From assembly GCF_024211255.1 (NCBI RefSeq), contig NZ_JAMLDY010000025.1, positions 1 through 50,049 on the forward strand: a DNA stretch of 50,049 bases, in the 5' to 3' direction. The position numbers and the translations under genes are program-made. Below, one piece after another: positions 1 through 6,711 of this stretch (the stretch's first letter is position 1; every line of letters starts with the position of its first letter). The notes under the pieces are model-generated. The model had not been told where the DNA came from, searched no databases, and was given only the letters and a program-made list of their open reading frames with translations. This DNA comes from Sphingomonas liriopis (GTDB lineage: Bacteria > Pseudomonadota > Alphaproteobacteria > Sphingomonadales > Sphingomonadaceae).

Positions 1-123
1 GCGCGAGACGGTCGACGGCTGGCGATCCAGAGTTGCAGCGATTTGCCGGATCGATTGCCCGGCTTCATGAAGCCGGGCAATCGAACATCGTTCTTCAAGC
101 GATAGCTGGCGATAGGTCGACAT
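1..123 (-). CDS. IS30-family transposase, 5' part, cut by window edge
   Basis: The first 41 codons of a leftward gene start at an ATG at 123-121 and run off the window. The peptide begins MSTYRQLSLEERCSIARLH and continues as a helix-turn-helix ending in RQPSTVSR. This is the typical N-terminal DNA-binding domain of IS30-type transposases. The DDE catalytic domain would lie outside the window. A short palindrome (CACCTGTCTCAGGTG, 129-143) and the sequence up to about 166 resemble the upstream terminal region of such an element. Whether the gene is intact cannot be seen from here. Confidence 0.8.
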   Translation of the reverse strand, partial: MSTYRQLSLEERCSIARLHEAGQSIRQIAATLDRQPSTVSR

Positions 124-168
124 AGCAGCACCTGTCTCAGGTGTTGCACTTCGTTTGTGAACTCAGGG
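120..168 (-). mobile_element. Terminal region of IS30-type element
   Basis: The stretch just upstream of the transposase start holds a 15-bp palindrome at 129-143 and then a GTTCACAAACGAAGTGCAAC-like sequence (read on the minus strand). IS30-type elements of proteobacteria often carry this kind of sequence in their terminal repeat. The exact outer boundary, near 164-168, is inferred because the other end is not in the window. Confidence 0.5.
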
Positions 169-210
169 GGGGCCACCGATCCGCGCGCCCGAAGACCTGG
201 GATGTGCGGA

Positions 211-245
211 ACCGTGGATGCCGGAACAAGTCCGGCATGACGGGG
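211..245 (+). repeat. Solo arm of family A palindromic repeat
   Basis: A single hairpin arm (GCCGGAACAAGTCCGGC core followed by ATGACG) matches one arm of the paired 107-110 bp repeats found further right in the window. Its stem has GCCGGA/TCCGGC where the others have CCCCGGA/TCCGGGG. No partner arm is visible nearby; the partner may have been lost, possibly when the neighbouring IS30-type element inserted. Confidence 0.55.
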
Positions 246-289
246 TCAGTGGGGCTGACGGTATACAGAGCCACCGTCCTGCGTCGCCG

Positions 290-562
290 TCACACCAACA
301 GCGTCGCCAACCCCATCGCCAGCCCCGCATGCACCATCGCGATCAGGTCGAGGTACGTCGCGAACGGCTGTTTGCGCGTCTTGTGCCGGAAGCGCTGCCG
401 TGCCCATAGCGCGCCCGGCGATCCGCCCAGTGCGGCAAGGCCCAGCAACGTCGATTCGCGCACCCGCCAGCCACCGGACGTTGCGCGCGCCTTGTCATGC
501 ATGAAGGCCAGCACCGTCAGCAGATTGATCGCGACGAAGGCGGGCAGCAGCGCGACCGTCAC
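290..562 (-). CDS. DUF1294 small membrane protein
   Basis: A 90-residue protein starts at GTG (562-560), directly after the TAG of the upstream NTF2-like gene, so the two are probably co-transcribed and translationally coupled. It has a hydrophobic N-terminal segment (about residues 2-20), a central basic region with HDKARA and KTRKQPF motifs, and a second hydrophobic segment at the C-terminus. This layout and the AxxGGSPGALWA-x-RxRHKT pattern match the DUF1294 family of small inner-membrane proteins. The molecular function of that family is unknown. Confidence 0.85.
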   Translation of the reverse strand: MTVALLPAFVAINLLTVLAFMHDKARATSGGWRVRESTLLGLAALGGSPGALWARQRFRHKTRKQPFATYLDLIAMVHAGLAMGLATLLV

Positions 563-1012
563 CTATTTCGCCGGCGGCAGCGGGGTATATTGCGCCGAGA
601 CGAGTTTCCAGCCAGCGCCGCTGCGGACGGCGACGTAGCGGACGCGCAGCGCGCGGGTGAGCGACGTGCCGTCGGGCCGTGCCATCGTGAACGACAGGCG
701 TTCGGTCTCGATGCCGAACGCGCCGTGCAGCGTGGTGAGCCGTTCGCTGCTCTGCAGGGCCGGCCCCGGCTTGCGCTGGTCGGGGGCGTAGAAGCCGAGC
801 ACCTTGGCACGGTCATCGACGTCGCCGATCGGCGAGATTTCCTGATAGTCGGACGCCAGCGTCTCGGCGAGCTGCGCGCTATCGAAAGCGGCGCGCGCAG
901 CGTTGAAACGGTCGACCACCCGCTCCAGCGCTGCGGCGTCGGGCGTGGCCGCCGCCGCGACGGGCGTCACCATCGTCGTGGCGACCAGTGCGGCGGCAAG
1001 ACTGAATGGCAT
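563..1012 (-). CDS. Secreted NTF2-like (SnoaL/DUF4440-type) protein
   Basis: This is a 149-residue protein from the ATG at 1012. A GGAG ribosome-binding site precedes that ATG, and the next ten upstream in-frame codons do not look conserved. Residues 1-20 (MPFSLAAALVATTMVTPVAA) form a signal peptide with a likely AxA cleavage site. The mature part has the alpha-plus-beta pattern of the NTF2-like superfamily: an early helix with VVDRFNAARAAFD and a late strand YVAVRSGAGWKLVSAQYTPL. Members act as small-molecule enzymes or binding domains, and the ligand here cannot be told. The stop codon abuts the DUF1294 start. Confidence 0.75.
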   Translation of the reverse strand: MPFSLAAALVATTMVTPVAAAATPDAAALERVVDRFNAARAAFDSAQLAETLASDYQEISPIGDVDDRAKVLGFYAPDQRKPGPALQSSERLTTLHGAFGIETERLSFTMARPDGTSLTRALRVRYVAVRSGAGWKLVSAQYTPLPPAK

Positions 1013-1087
1013 CCGGCAGGCTCCATCGTGCAGGTGATGCACGCGAGTAATACGCTGCCGGCGACCGGGTCAAGCCGCCGTGGGCGC

Positions 1088-1354
1088 TCAGATCATGCCG
1101 AGCGCCTGCATGTACACCTCGAGGATCGCTTCCTCCTCCTGATATTCTTCCTTCTTCTTCTTGCGGATCGACAGGATCTTGCGGATCGCCTTGGGGTCGT
1201 AGCCGCGGCCCTTGGCCTCGGCCATCACGTCCTTGATGTCGTCGGCGATGCCCTTCTTCTCTTCCTCGAGCCGCTCGGCGCGCTCGATCAGCAGGCGCAG
1301 TTCGTCCGCCGCGACCTGACCGCCGCCCATGCCTTCTTGCCGTTCGTCCGCCAT
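1088..1354 (-). CDS. gapR: GapR-family DUF2312 nucleoid-associated protein
   Basis: An 88-residue, highly charged helical protein. Its core [20 protein letters not shown], the following [20 protein letters not shown] and the lysine-rich KKKKEEYQ stretch are diagnostic for DUF2312. In Caulobacter this family is GapR, which forms clamps on AT-rich, over-twisted DNA and supports topoisomerase action during replication. Its length matches Caulobacter GapR (about 89 residues). The GTGGGACG-ATG context gives an acceptable ribosome-binding site. The 116-base upstream gap to the DUF1244 gene contains a perfect 18-bp palindrome at 1407-1424. Confidence 0.9.
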   Translation of the reverse strand: MADERQEGMGGGQVAADELRLLIERAERLEEEKKGIADDIKDVMAEAKGRGYDPKAIRKILSIRKKKKEEYQEEEAILEVYMQALGMI

Positions 1355-1406
1355 CGTCCCACCCCGCCGCAGATCCCTGCGGCCCTTCTGATTCGCGTGA
1401 AAAGGA

Positions 1407-1424
1407 TACCGGTCGCGACCGGTA
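1407..1424. promoter_or_regulatory. 18-bp perfect palindrome upstream of gapR
   Basis: TACCGGTCGCGACCGGTA reads the same on both strands without mismatch. It lies 53 bases upstream of the gapR ATG, between the DUF1244 stop and gapR. Its length and symmetry fit a dimeric regulator's operator. It could also be a GC-rich hairpin in the gapR leader. No factor can be assigned from the sequence. Confidence 0.4.
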
Positions 1425-1470
1425 GGGGCGGGCGTCTAGGCGTTTACCACGTCGGGCTCAACCCCGGCCC

Positions 1471-1860
1471 TCATCCCCGGCCAGGCTCGGTCATCGCCGG
1501 CGGATCGCTCGCCGGGAACGATTCGTCGAGCGCCTCGTCCAGTGCTTCCTCGCGGGCCCCGTCATCTGTGGCGTTGCGCTTCAGGCTCTCGTCCATGCGG
1601 GCGAGCTGTTCGGGCGTCGCCTCGGTCTGGTAGCGCGCCTTCCACTCCGCCTGCGGCATGCCGTAGATCGTCTCGCGCGCCTCCGCCTTGTTCATGCCGC
1701 CCGCCTCCTCGATCCAGTCGGACAGGCAGTTGCGGCAGAAGCCCGACAGGCCCATCAGGTCGACGTTCTGCGCGTCGGTGCGGTGGCGCAGATGGCGGAC
1801 CAGGCGGCGGAACGCCTGCGCGGCGACCGCATCGGGCAGCGCGGCAAGTTTGTCGGTCAT
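1471..1860 (-). CDS. DUF1244 protein with acidic C-terminal extension
   Basis: A 129-residue protein from the ATG at 1860, with AAAGG upstream as ribosome-binding site. Residues 1 to about 95 (AFRRLVRHLRHRTDAQNVDLM, FCRNCLSDWIEEA, ETIYGMPQAEWKARYQ) match DUF1244, a compact single-domain family of about 90-100 residues with a CxxC pair (FCRNC) that could bind metal. The last 30 residues are acidic and end with EALDESFPASDPPAM, a motif also found as a stand-alone small protein in sphingomonads, so this looks like a natural fusion. It runs divergently from pyk. Its function is unknown. Confidence 0.8.
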   Translation of the reverse strand: MTDKLAALPDAVAAQAFRRLVRHLRHRTDAQNVDLMGLSGFCRNCLSDWIEEAGGMNKAEARETIYGMPQAEWKARYQTEATPEQLARMDESLKRNATDDGAREEALDEALDESFPASDPPAMTEPGRG

Positions 1861-1936
1861 GGGAGCCTTTCCGAAGTTGATCGACGTTAGATAGGGTTTA
1901 GAGGGGGGCGCGGCCATTCCCCAGGAGCCCCTTTCT

Positions 1937-3391
1937 ATGACGACTGCCATTGCGCCCCGATCGCGGAAAGTGCGCGTGCTCGCGACGCTCGGTCCGGCGA
2001 GCAACACGCCGGAGATGATCGCGACGCTGTTCCAGGCGGGCGCCGATGCCTTCCGCATCAACATGAGCCATGGCGACCAGCAGTCGAAGGTCGCGGTGAT
2101 CCAGGCGATCCGCGGGCTCGAAAAGCAGTTCCAGCGCCCCACCACGATCCTCGCCGATCTGCAGGGGCCCAAGCTGCGCGTCGGCAAGTTCGAGGGCGGC
2201 CGGACGGTGCTGGAGAGCGGCAGCACCTTCGTGCTCGACCGCGACGAGACGCCGGGCGACGCCACCCGCGTCGAGCTGCCGCACAAGGAGATCTTCGCCG
2301 CGATCGAACCGGGCGCGCGGCTGCTGCTCGACGACGGCAAGCTCGTGCTGCGTGTCACCGATCACGGACCCGAGCGGATCGAGACGATGGTCGAAGTCGG
2401 CGGCGCGCTGTCGAACAACAAGGGGCTGAACGTTCCCGACGTCGTGCTGCCGATGGCGGCGCTGACCGAAAAGGATCGCAGCGACCTCGCCTTCGCGGTC
2501 GAGCAGGGGGTCGACTGGATCGCGCTGTCGTTCGTGCAGCGGCCCGAGGATCTCGCCGAGGCGCGCAAACTGATCGGCGGCAAGGCGGCGCTGCTCGCCA
2601 AGATCGAGAAGCCCGCGGCGATCGATCGGCTCGAGGAGATCGTCGAAATGTGCGACGGCGTCATGGTCGCGCGCGGCGACCTCGGCGTCGAACTGCCCCC
2701 GCAGACGGTACCGCCGCTGCAGAAACGGATCGTCGAGACGTCGCGCCGGCTCGGCCGCCCGGTGGTGGTCGCGACGCAGATGCTCGAATCGATGATCCAG
2801 AGCCCGTCGCCGACGCGCGCCGAAGTGTCCGACGTCGCCACCGCGATCTACGATGGCGCCGACGCGATCATGCTGTCGGCGGAAAGCGCGGCGGGCGCGT
2901 GGCCGGTCGAATCGGTCGCGATGATGAACGCGATCGGCATCTCGGTCGAGGGCGACCCGATGCATGGCGACCGCATCCACTTCACGGTGACGCGCCCCGA
3001 TCCGACCACCGCCGATGCGCTGTCGGAAGCCGCCAAGCAGATCGCCAGGACGGTGTCGGCGACCGCGATCATCTGCTTCACCACCTCGGGCTCGACCGCG
3101 CGGCGGATCGCGCGCGAGCGGCCGTCGGTGCCGCTGCTGGTGCTGACGCCCAGCAAGGACACCGCGCGGCGCCTCGGCCTGTTGTGGGGCACGCATGCGG
3201 TCCACACCCGCGACGTCGAATCGTTCGAGGACATGGTCGGCAAGGCCAAGCGCATGGCGCTGCGCACCGGCATCGCGCATGCGGGCGACCGGGTGATCGT
3301 GATGGCCGGCGTGCCGTTCCGCACGCCGGGTTCGACCAACGTGCTGCATGTCGTGCACATCACCGGCGATGAGTTGCGGGATTACGTGTGA
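1937..3391 (+). CDS. pyk: Pyruvate kinase
   Basis: This 484-residue enzyme converts phosphoenolpyruvate and ADP to pyruvate and ATP in glycolysis or the Entner-Doudoroff route. The N-terminus (RVLATLGPASNTPEMI) and the INMSHG motif start the TIM barrel. The active-site signature LLAKIEKPAAI has the catalytic lysine near residue 222 and is followed by the MVARGDLGVELP metal/substrate loop. ATQMLESM and the C-terminal allosteric-type domain (from about 350) complete a full-length protein. AGGAG upstream supports the ATG at 1937. It is divergent from the DUF1244 gene and followed by a repeat region. Confidence 0.97.
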   Translation: MTTAIAPRSRKVRVLATLGPASNTPEMIATLFQAGADAFRINMSHGDQQSKVAVIQAIRGLEKQFQRPTTILADLQGPKLRVGKFEGGRTVLESGSTFVLDRDETPGDATRVELPHKEIFAAIEPGARLLLDDGKLVLRVTDHGPERIETMVEVGGALSNNKGLNVPDVVLPMAALTEKDRSDLAFAVEQGVDWIALSFVQRPEDLAEARKLIGGKAALLAKIEKPAAIDRLEEIVEMCDGVMVARGDLGVELPPQTVPPLQKRIVETSRRLGRPVVVATQMLESMIQSPSPTRAEVSDVATAIYDGADAIMLSAESAAGAWPVESVAMMNAIGISVEGDPMHGDRIHFTVTRPDPTTADALSEAAKQIARTVSATAIICFTTSGSTARRIARERPSVPLLVLTPSKDTARRLGLLWGTHAVHTRDVESFEDMVGKAKRMALRTGIAHAGDRVIVMAGVPFRTPGSTNVLHVVHITGDELRDYV

Positions 3392-3414
3392 TCGTTCCGG
3401 TCGCTCCCCCACTA

Positions 3415-3560
3415 CCGTTCGCCCTGGTGAGCAGGTCGTCGAGGCCCCCGGCCTCGACTGAAACGTCCGGGGGACGTTTCACCTGCTCACTGTCGAAGGG
3501 CTGCTGACTGCAAGCGCGTCGCTCGTGGATAGAGGGCTTCGACAGGCTCAGCCCGAACGG
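3415..3560 (+). repeat. Composite family B repeat carrying 64-bp insert, copy 1
   Basis: Outer arms CCGTTCGCCCT and CTTCGACAGGCTCAGCCCGA (completed by ACGG) are family B ends. Inside the left arm, bases 3427-3490 hold a 64-bp element whose ends GTGAGCAGGT and ACCTGCTCAC pair as a 10-bp stem. Within it are two smaller hairpins, with stems TCGAGGCC/GGCCTCGA and GAAACGTCC/GGACGTTTC. The insert replaces about four bases of the normal arm (CTGAGCCTGTCG). A perfect inverse copy lies at 4285-4348 on the far side of the DUF4337 gene. Confidence 0.85.
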
Positions 3561-3656
3561 TTTTTGGGGCGCTCGACGCCCTCCGATTGCGACCTGACGC
3601 CCGCATGACAGCCAATTCACTGGCACCACCCCGGCCATGACGGCACAGGCGGCGCC

Positions 3657-4196
3657 ATGGAGTTCGAGGTCAGCGCCGAGGCGAAGGACAAGCGCCTCAA
3701 CCGCCGCGTCGCGGTCACCGTCGTCATCCTGTCGGTCGCGATGGGGCTGGGCAATATCAAGGACGGCAATATCGTCCAGGCGATGGACCAGGCGCAGGCG
3801 CGTTCGGTCGATCTGTGGAACGAATATCAGGCGACGCGCACCAAGTTGCGCGTGACCGAGATCGCGCAGCTGCAACTGGCGGCGATGCATGGCGCGCCCT
3901 CGCCGCAGCTCGCCGCCGATGCCGCGCGCTATCGGGGCGAGGCGCCGCGGCTGGCGGCGCAGGCAAAGGCGGCGAGCGCGCGCTACGATGCGCTCAACGT
4001 CCACGACGACCAGTTCGACGCCAGCGAGGCGGCGATCGCCACCGCCATCTCGATCTGCGCGGTCGCGGCGCTGGCGGAGAGCGGCTGGCTGCTGGTGGCG
4101 GCCTGGGGATTCGCGGGGTTCGGACTGTTCCTGTCGCTGTGTGGGTTCGCGGGATGGGGGTTTCATCCCGATGTGTTGAGTAGCGTGCTGGGGTGA
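3657..4196 (+). CDS. DUF4337 membrane protein
   Basis: A 179-residue protein beginning MEFEVSAEAKDKRLNRRVA. It has an N-terminal hydrophobic segment (about 19-33), a long helical region with QAMDQAQARSVDLWNEYQATR and ARYRGEAPRLAAQAKAA, and two C-terminal transmembrane segments (about 128-145 and 148-170). This order (short helix, soluble coiled region, membrane hairpin) and the SVDLWNEYQA motif fit DUF4337. Its role is unknown. The gene stands alone, bracketed by inverted composite repeats at 3415-3560 and 4211-4360, and no strong ribosome-binding site precedes the ATG. Confidence 0.8.
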   Translation: MEFEVSAEAKDKRLNRRVAVTVVILSVAMGLGNIKDGNIVQAMDQAQARSVDLWNEYQATRTKLRVTEIAQLQLAAMHGAPSPQLAADAARYRGEAPRLAAQAKAASARYDALNVHDDQFDASEAAIATAISICAVAALAESGWLLVAAWGFAGFGLFLSLCGFAGWGFHPDVLSSVLG

Positions 4197-4210
4197 CCCG
4201 ACATCTTCTT

Positions 4211-4360
4211 CCGTTCGTGCTGAGCCTGTCGAAGCACATGGTTCCACGGGCGAGCATCGGGTTGGTGGCACCGGCCCTTCGACAGTGAGCAGGTGAAACG
4301 TCCCCCGGACGTTTCAGTCGAGGCCGGGGGCCTCGACGACCTGCTCACCAGGGCGAACGG
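4211..4360 (-). repeat. Composite family B repeat carrying 64-bp insert, copy 2 (inverted)
   Basis: The left arm is CCGTTCGTGCTGAGCCTGTC, extended by GAAGCAC. The right arm carries the 64-bp insert at 4285-4348, which is the exact reverse complement of 3427-3490. The pair therefore forms a perfect 64-bp inverted repeat around the DUF4337 gene, 794 bases apart. The left arm stem GTGCT/AGCAC differs from GCCCT/AGGGC elsewhere by paired changes, so the hairpin is preserved. Confidence 0.85.
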
Positions 4361-4435
4361 AAGCGGAGGGCGGGGCACGCGACTCCTACGTTACGTGTGG
4401 ATGACCAGCGCCCGAGCCGTTAAAGGCGGTACATT

Positions 4436-5434
4436 ATGTACCGTCCCGCTTTGTCCGTCGTCATCCCCTGCTACAACGAGGCCCCGTGCCTCGAGTTGCT
4501 CCACGCGCGCGTGTCCGCCGCGGCGCGTGCGGCGGTGGGGGACGATCACGAGATCGTGCTCATCAACGACGGCAGCCGCGACGACAGCTGGGCGGTGATG
4601 CAGCGGCTCGCCGCGCAGGACCCGCGGCTGGTGGCGATCAACCTGTCGCGCAACCACGGCCACCAGCTGGCGCTGACCGCGGGACTGGACCTGTGTTCGG
4701 GCGCGCAGATCCTCATCATCGACGCCGATCTGCAGGATCCGCCCGAACTGCTGACCGACATGCGCGCGACGATGGCCGCGCAAGGCGCGGACGTCGTCTA
4801 TGCGGTGCGCCGCAAGCGCGAGGGCGAGACGATCTTCAAGAAGGCGACGGCCGCCGCCTTCTACCGCGTGCTCGACCGCGTCACCGATACGCCGATCCCG
4901 CTCGACACCGGCGATTTCCGGCTGATGAGCCGGCGCGCACTCGATGCGTTGCTGTCGCTGCCCGAGCAGGCGCGTTTCATCCGCGGCATGGTGGCGTGGG
5001 TGGGGTTCCGGCAGGTGCCGTTTCCCTACGACCGTGCCGAACGGCATGCGGGCGAAACCAATTATCCGCTCGGCAAGATGGTGCGGCTCGCGTTCGACGC
5101 GGTCACCGGTTTCTCGACGGCACCCTTACGCTTCGCCAGCCACGCCTCGGTGATCCTGGCGGGGGCGTCGCTGCTGCTGCTCTTTTACATCCTGTGGGGG
5201 TTCTTCGAAGGCTCGCCGGTGCAGGGCTGGACCTCGACGATGCTGGTGGTGACCGTGCTCAGCGCGGTGCAGATGTTCGTGCTGGGGATGATCGGCGAAT
5301 ATCTCGGGCGGCTGTACATCGAATCGAAGCGGCGGCCACTGTATCTGGTCGCCGACATCGCCGGGCCCGTGAAGGGGCATTCGACGCTGGGGTTCAACGC
5401 CGCCGAGCCGTCGCCGGAATTCGAGGTGGAGTGA
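4436..5434 (+). CDS. GtrB-type polyprenyl-phosphate glycosyltransferase (GT2)
   Basis: A 332-residue membrane-anchored GT-A enzyme. Residues 8-20 (SVVIPCYNEAPCL), VLINDGSRDDSW, and the metal-binding IIDADLQDPPELL (about residues 98-110) are typical of the DPM1/GtrB/ArnC group. These enzymes move a sugar from a nucleotide donor to polyprenyl phosphate on the cytoplasmic face. Two C-terminal membrane helices (about 236-260 and 272-295) precede the basic tail GRLYIESKRRPLYLV. AAGGCGG upstream supports the ATG. It converges with a methyltransferase and lies near GtrA- and STT3-like genes, suggesting it makes the lipid-linked sugar for that locus. Confidence 0.92.
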   Translation: MYRPALSVVIPCYNEAPCLELLHARVSAAARAAVGDDHEIVLINDGSRDDSWAVMQRLAAQDPRLVAINLSRNHGHQLALTAGLDLCSGAQILIIDADLQDPPELLTDMRATMAAQGADVVYAVRRKREGETIFKKATAAAFYRVLDRVTDTPIPLDTGDFRLMSRRALDALLSLPEQARFIRGMVAWVGFRQVPFPYDRAERHAGETNYPLGKMVRLAFDAVTGFSTAPLRFASHASVILAGASLLLLFYILWGFFEGSPVQGWTSTMLVVTVLSAVQMFVLGMIGEYLGRLYIESKRRPLYLVADIAGPVKGHSTLGFNAAEPSPEFEVE

Positions 5435-5442
5435 ATCCACCT

Positions 5443-5465
5443 CCCTCTCCCCCTCGGGGAGAGGG
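5443..5465. terminator. Hairpin between convergent genes
   Basis: CCCTCTCCCC, a CTC loop and GGGGAGAGGG form a perfect 10-bp stem in the 39-base space between the stops of the GT2 gene (5434) and the methyltransferase gene (5474). Position and symmetry fit a bidirectional terminator, although no T-run follows on either strand. The same CCCTCTCCC motif occurs in the repeat near 47.1 kb. Confidence 0.5.
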
Positions 5466-5473
5466 CATCAAAG

Positions 5474-6202
5474 TTACTGCGGCTCGGCAAGCGTCACGAT
5501 CGACACGCCGGGGGTCAGCGGTACGCGGCCCACCACATGGCGTTCCAGGCGGAAGATTCGTTCGAACAGCGCGTTCAAAGGCTTGGCCGGGGGCGAATCG
5601 TCGCTGTCGTCGCGGCCTGTGAGGCGGCCGGCGATGCGCGCCGCCGCCGCCAGCGGGAAGAGCAGCGAGTTGAAATAGGTGAGCTTGCGTGAGCGCAGGC
5701 CGGCCGCTTCGATGGCCTTGACCAGCGATGCCTTGGAATAGCGGCGATGGTGATGGTTCACCACGTCGTGCGCGCTCCACAGCCACTGGTGCGCGGGTAC
5801 CGCGATCAGGATCTTGCCGCCGGGCTTGAGCAGGCTGGCCATGCCCTTCAGCGCGGCGACGTCGTCCGCGATATGCTCGACCACGTCGAGCACCGCGACG
5901 AGATCGTAGCTCCCGCGCGTGACGCCGGGCAGGTCGGGCAGCGGCGCGTCGCCGACCGGCTTGCCGAGCCGTTCGCCGGCGATGGCGCGGGCGGCGGGGT
6001 CGATCTCGATCGCATCCACCTCGCCGAAGCTCGCCAGCATCGGCAGGTTATGGCCGGTGCCGCAGCCGATCTCGAGGATGCGCGCGCCCTTGGGGACATT
6101 GCCGTAGCGGGTCAGGTAATCGCTCAGGATGTCGCGGCGGGCGCGATACCACCAATGGGTGGAATCATGCGCGGCCATGCGGTCGTAGACGATGCGATCC
6201 AT
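5474..6202 (-). CDS. Class I SAM-dependent methyltransferase
   Basis: A 242-residue protein with the Rossmann methyltransferase motifs: ARILEIGCGTGHNLPML (motif I, about residues 40-56), EVDAIEIDPAA (motif II) and YDLVAVLDVVEHIADD (motif IV). The pre-core DSTHWWYRARRDILSDYL is common in glycan- and lipid-locus methyltransferases. AAGGAC precedes the ATG. It lies 18 bases downstream of the GtrA gene on the same strand, so the two probably share a transcript. Methylation of a surface sugar or lipid-linked intermediate is inferred from context; the substrate cannot be read from the sequence. Confidence 0.85.
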   Translation of the reverse strand: MDRIVYDRMAAHDSTHWWYRARRDILSDYLTRYGNVPKGARILEIGCGTGHNLPMLASFGEVDAIEIDPAARAIAGERLGKPVGDAPLPDLPGVTRGSYDLVAVLDVVEHIADDVAALKGMASLLKPGGKILIAVPAHQWLWSAHDVVNHHHRRYSKASLVKAIEAAGLRSRKLTYFNSLLFPLAAAARIAGRLTGRDDSDDSPPAKPLNALFERIFRLERHVVGRVPLTPGVSIVTLAEPQ

Positions 6203-6220
6203 CAGAAGTCCTTGGCCATG

Positions 6221-6652
6221 TTACGCGAATACCAGCCAGCGATTGAGGATGAAGGTGAAGACCGTGGCCAGCGCCACGGCGGGGAGCAATGGCGCCCAGG
6301 CGGGCAGCCCGAAATGCGCGGTGCCGATCCAGGTGACGAGCGCATTCAGCGCCATGCCCGACGCCTGCACGCCGACGAACTGCGCCTGTTGCCGCATTCC
6401 GGGCGAGCGCGTGCCATGCCCCTTGAAGCTCCAGCGGCTGTGCAGGATATAGCCTGCACTGACCGCGACCGCGAAGGCGAAGGGGACGGCATAGACCGCA
6501 TGTTCGCGGCGAAAGACCCAGGCGGTGAGCGGCAGGTAGACCGCCGAATAGATCAGCGTCGAGATACCGCCGGCGATCCCGAAACGGACGATCTGCCCCA
6601 GCAGGCCGCTGTTGCGCCATTCGTCCAGCCGTCCGGATGCTTCCCTCGCCAT
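6221..6652 (-). CDS. GtrA-family membrane protein
   Basis: A 143-residue protein with four predicted membrane helices. The opening QIVRFGIAGGISTLIYSAVYL and the middle SAGYILHSRWSFKGH are family hallmarks: the 'RF-x-xxGG' start and the 'N/H-F-x-W-x-F' after helix 3. GtrA proteins are thought to flip polyprenyl-linked sugars across the inner membrane. It is divergent from the STT3-like gene, with 59 bases between the starts, and precedes the methyltransferase. With the GT2 at 4436 it supplies two of the three parts of a Gtr-type system. Confidence 0.9.
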   Translation of the reverse strand: MAREASGRLDEWRNSGLLGQIVRFGIAGGISTLIYSAVYLPLTAWVFRREHAVYAVPFAFAVAVSAGYILHSRWSFKGHGTRSPGMRQQAQFVGVQASGMALNALVTWIGTAHFGLPAWAPLLPAVALATVFTFILNRWLVFA

Positions 6653-6711
6653 CGCGCCCGCCCTAAAGGCAATGCATCGCGAACGAAACAGTCCATTCGA
6701 GGGTCAGCCGC

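Noticed and set aside
141..1633. Plus-strand frames opposite DUF1294, the NTF2-like gene and gapR
   Set aside because: Low-complexity Arg-rich shadows crossing several well-supported minus-strand genes.
1898..3412. 504-codon open frame on the minus strand opposite pyk
   Set aside because: Arg/His/Asp-rich translation typical of antisense frames in GC-rich genes; pyk is unmistakable.
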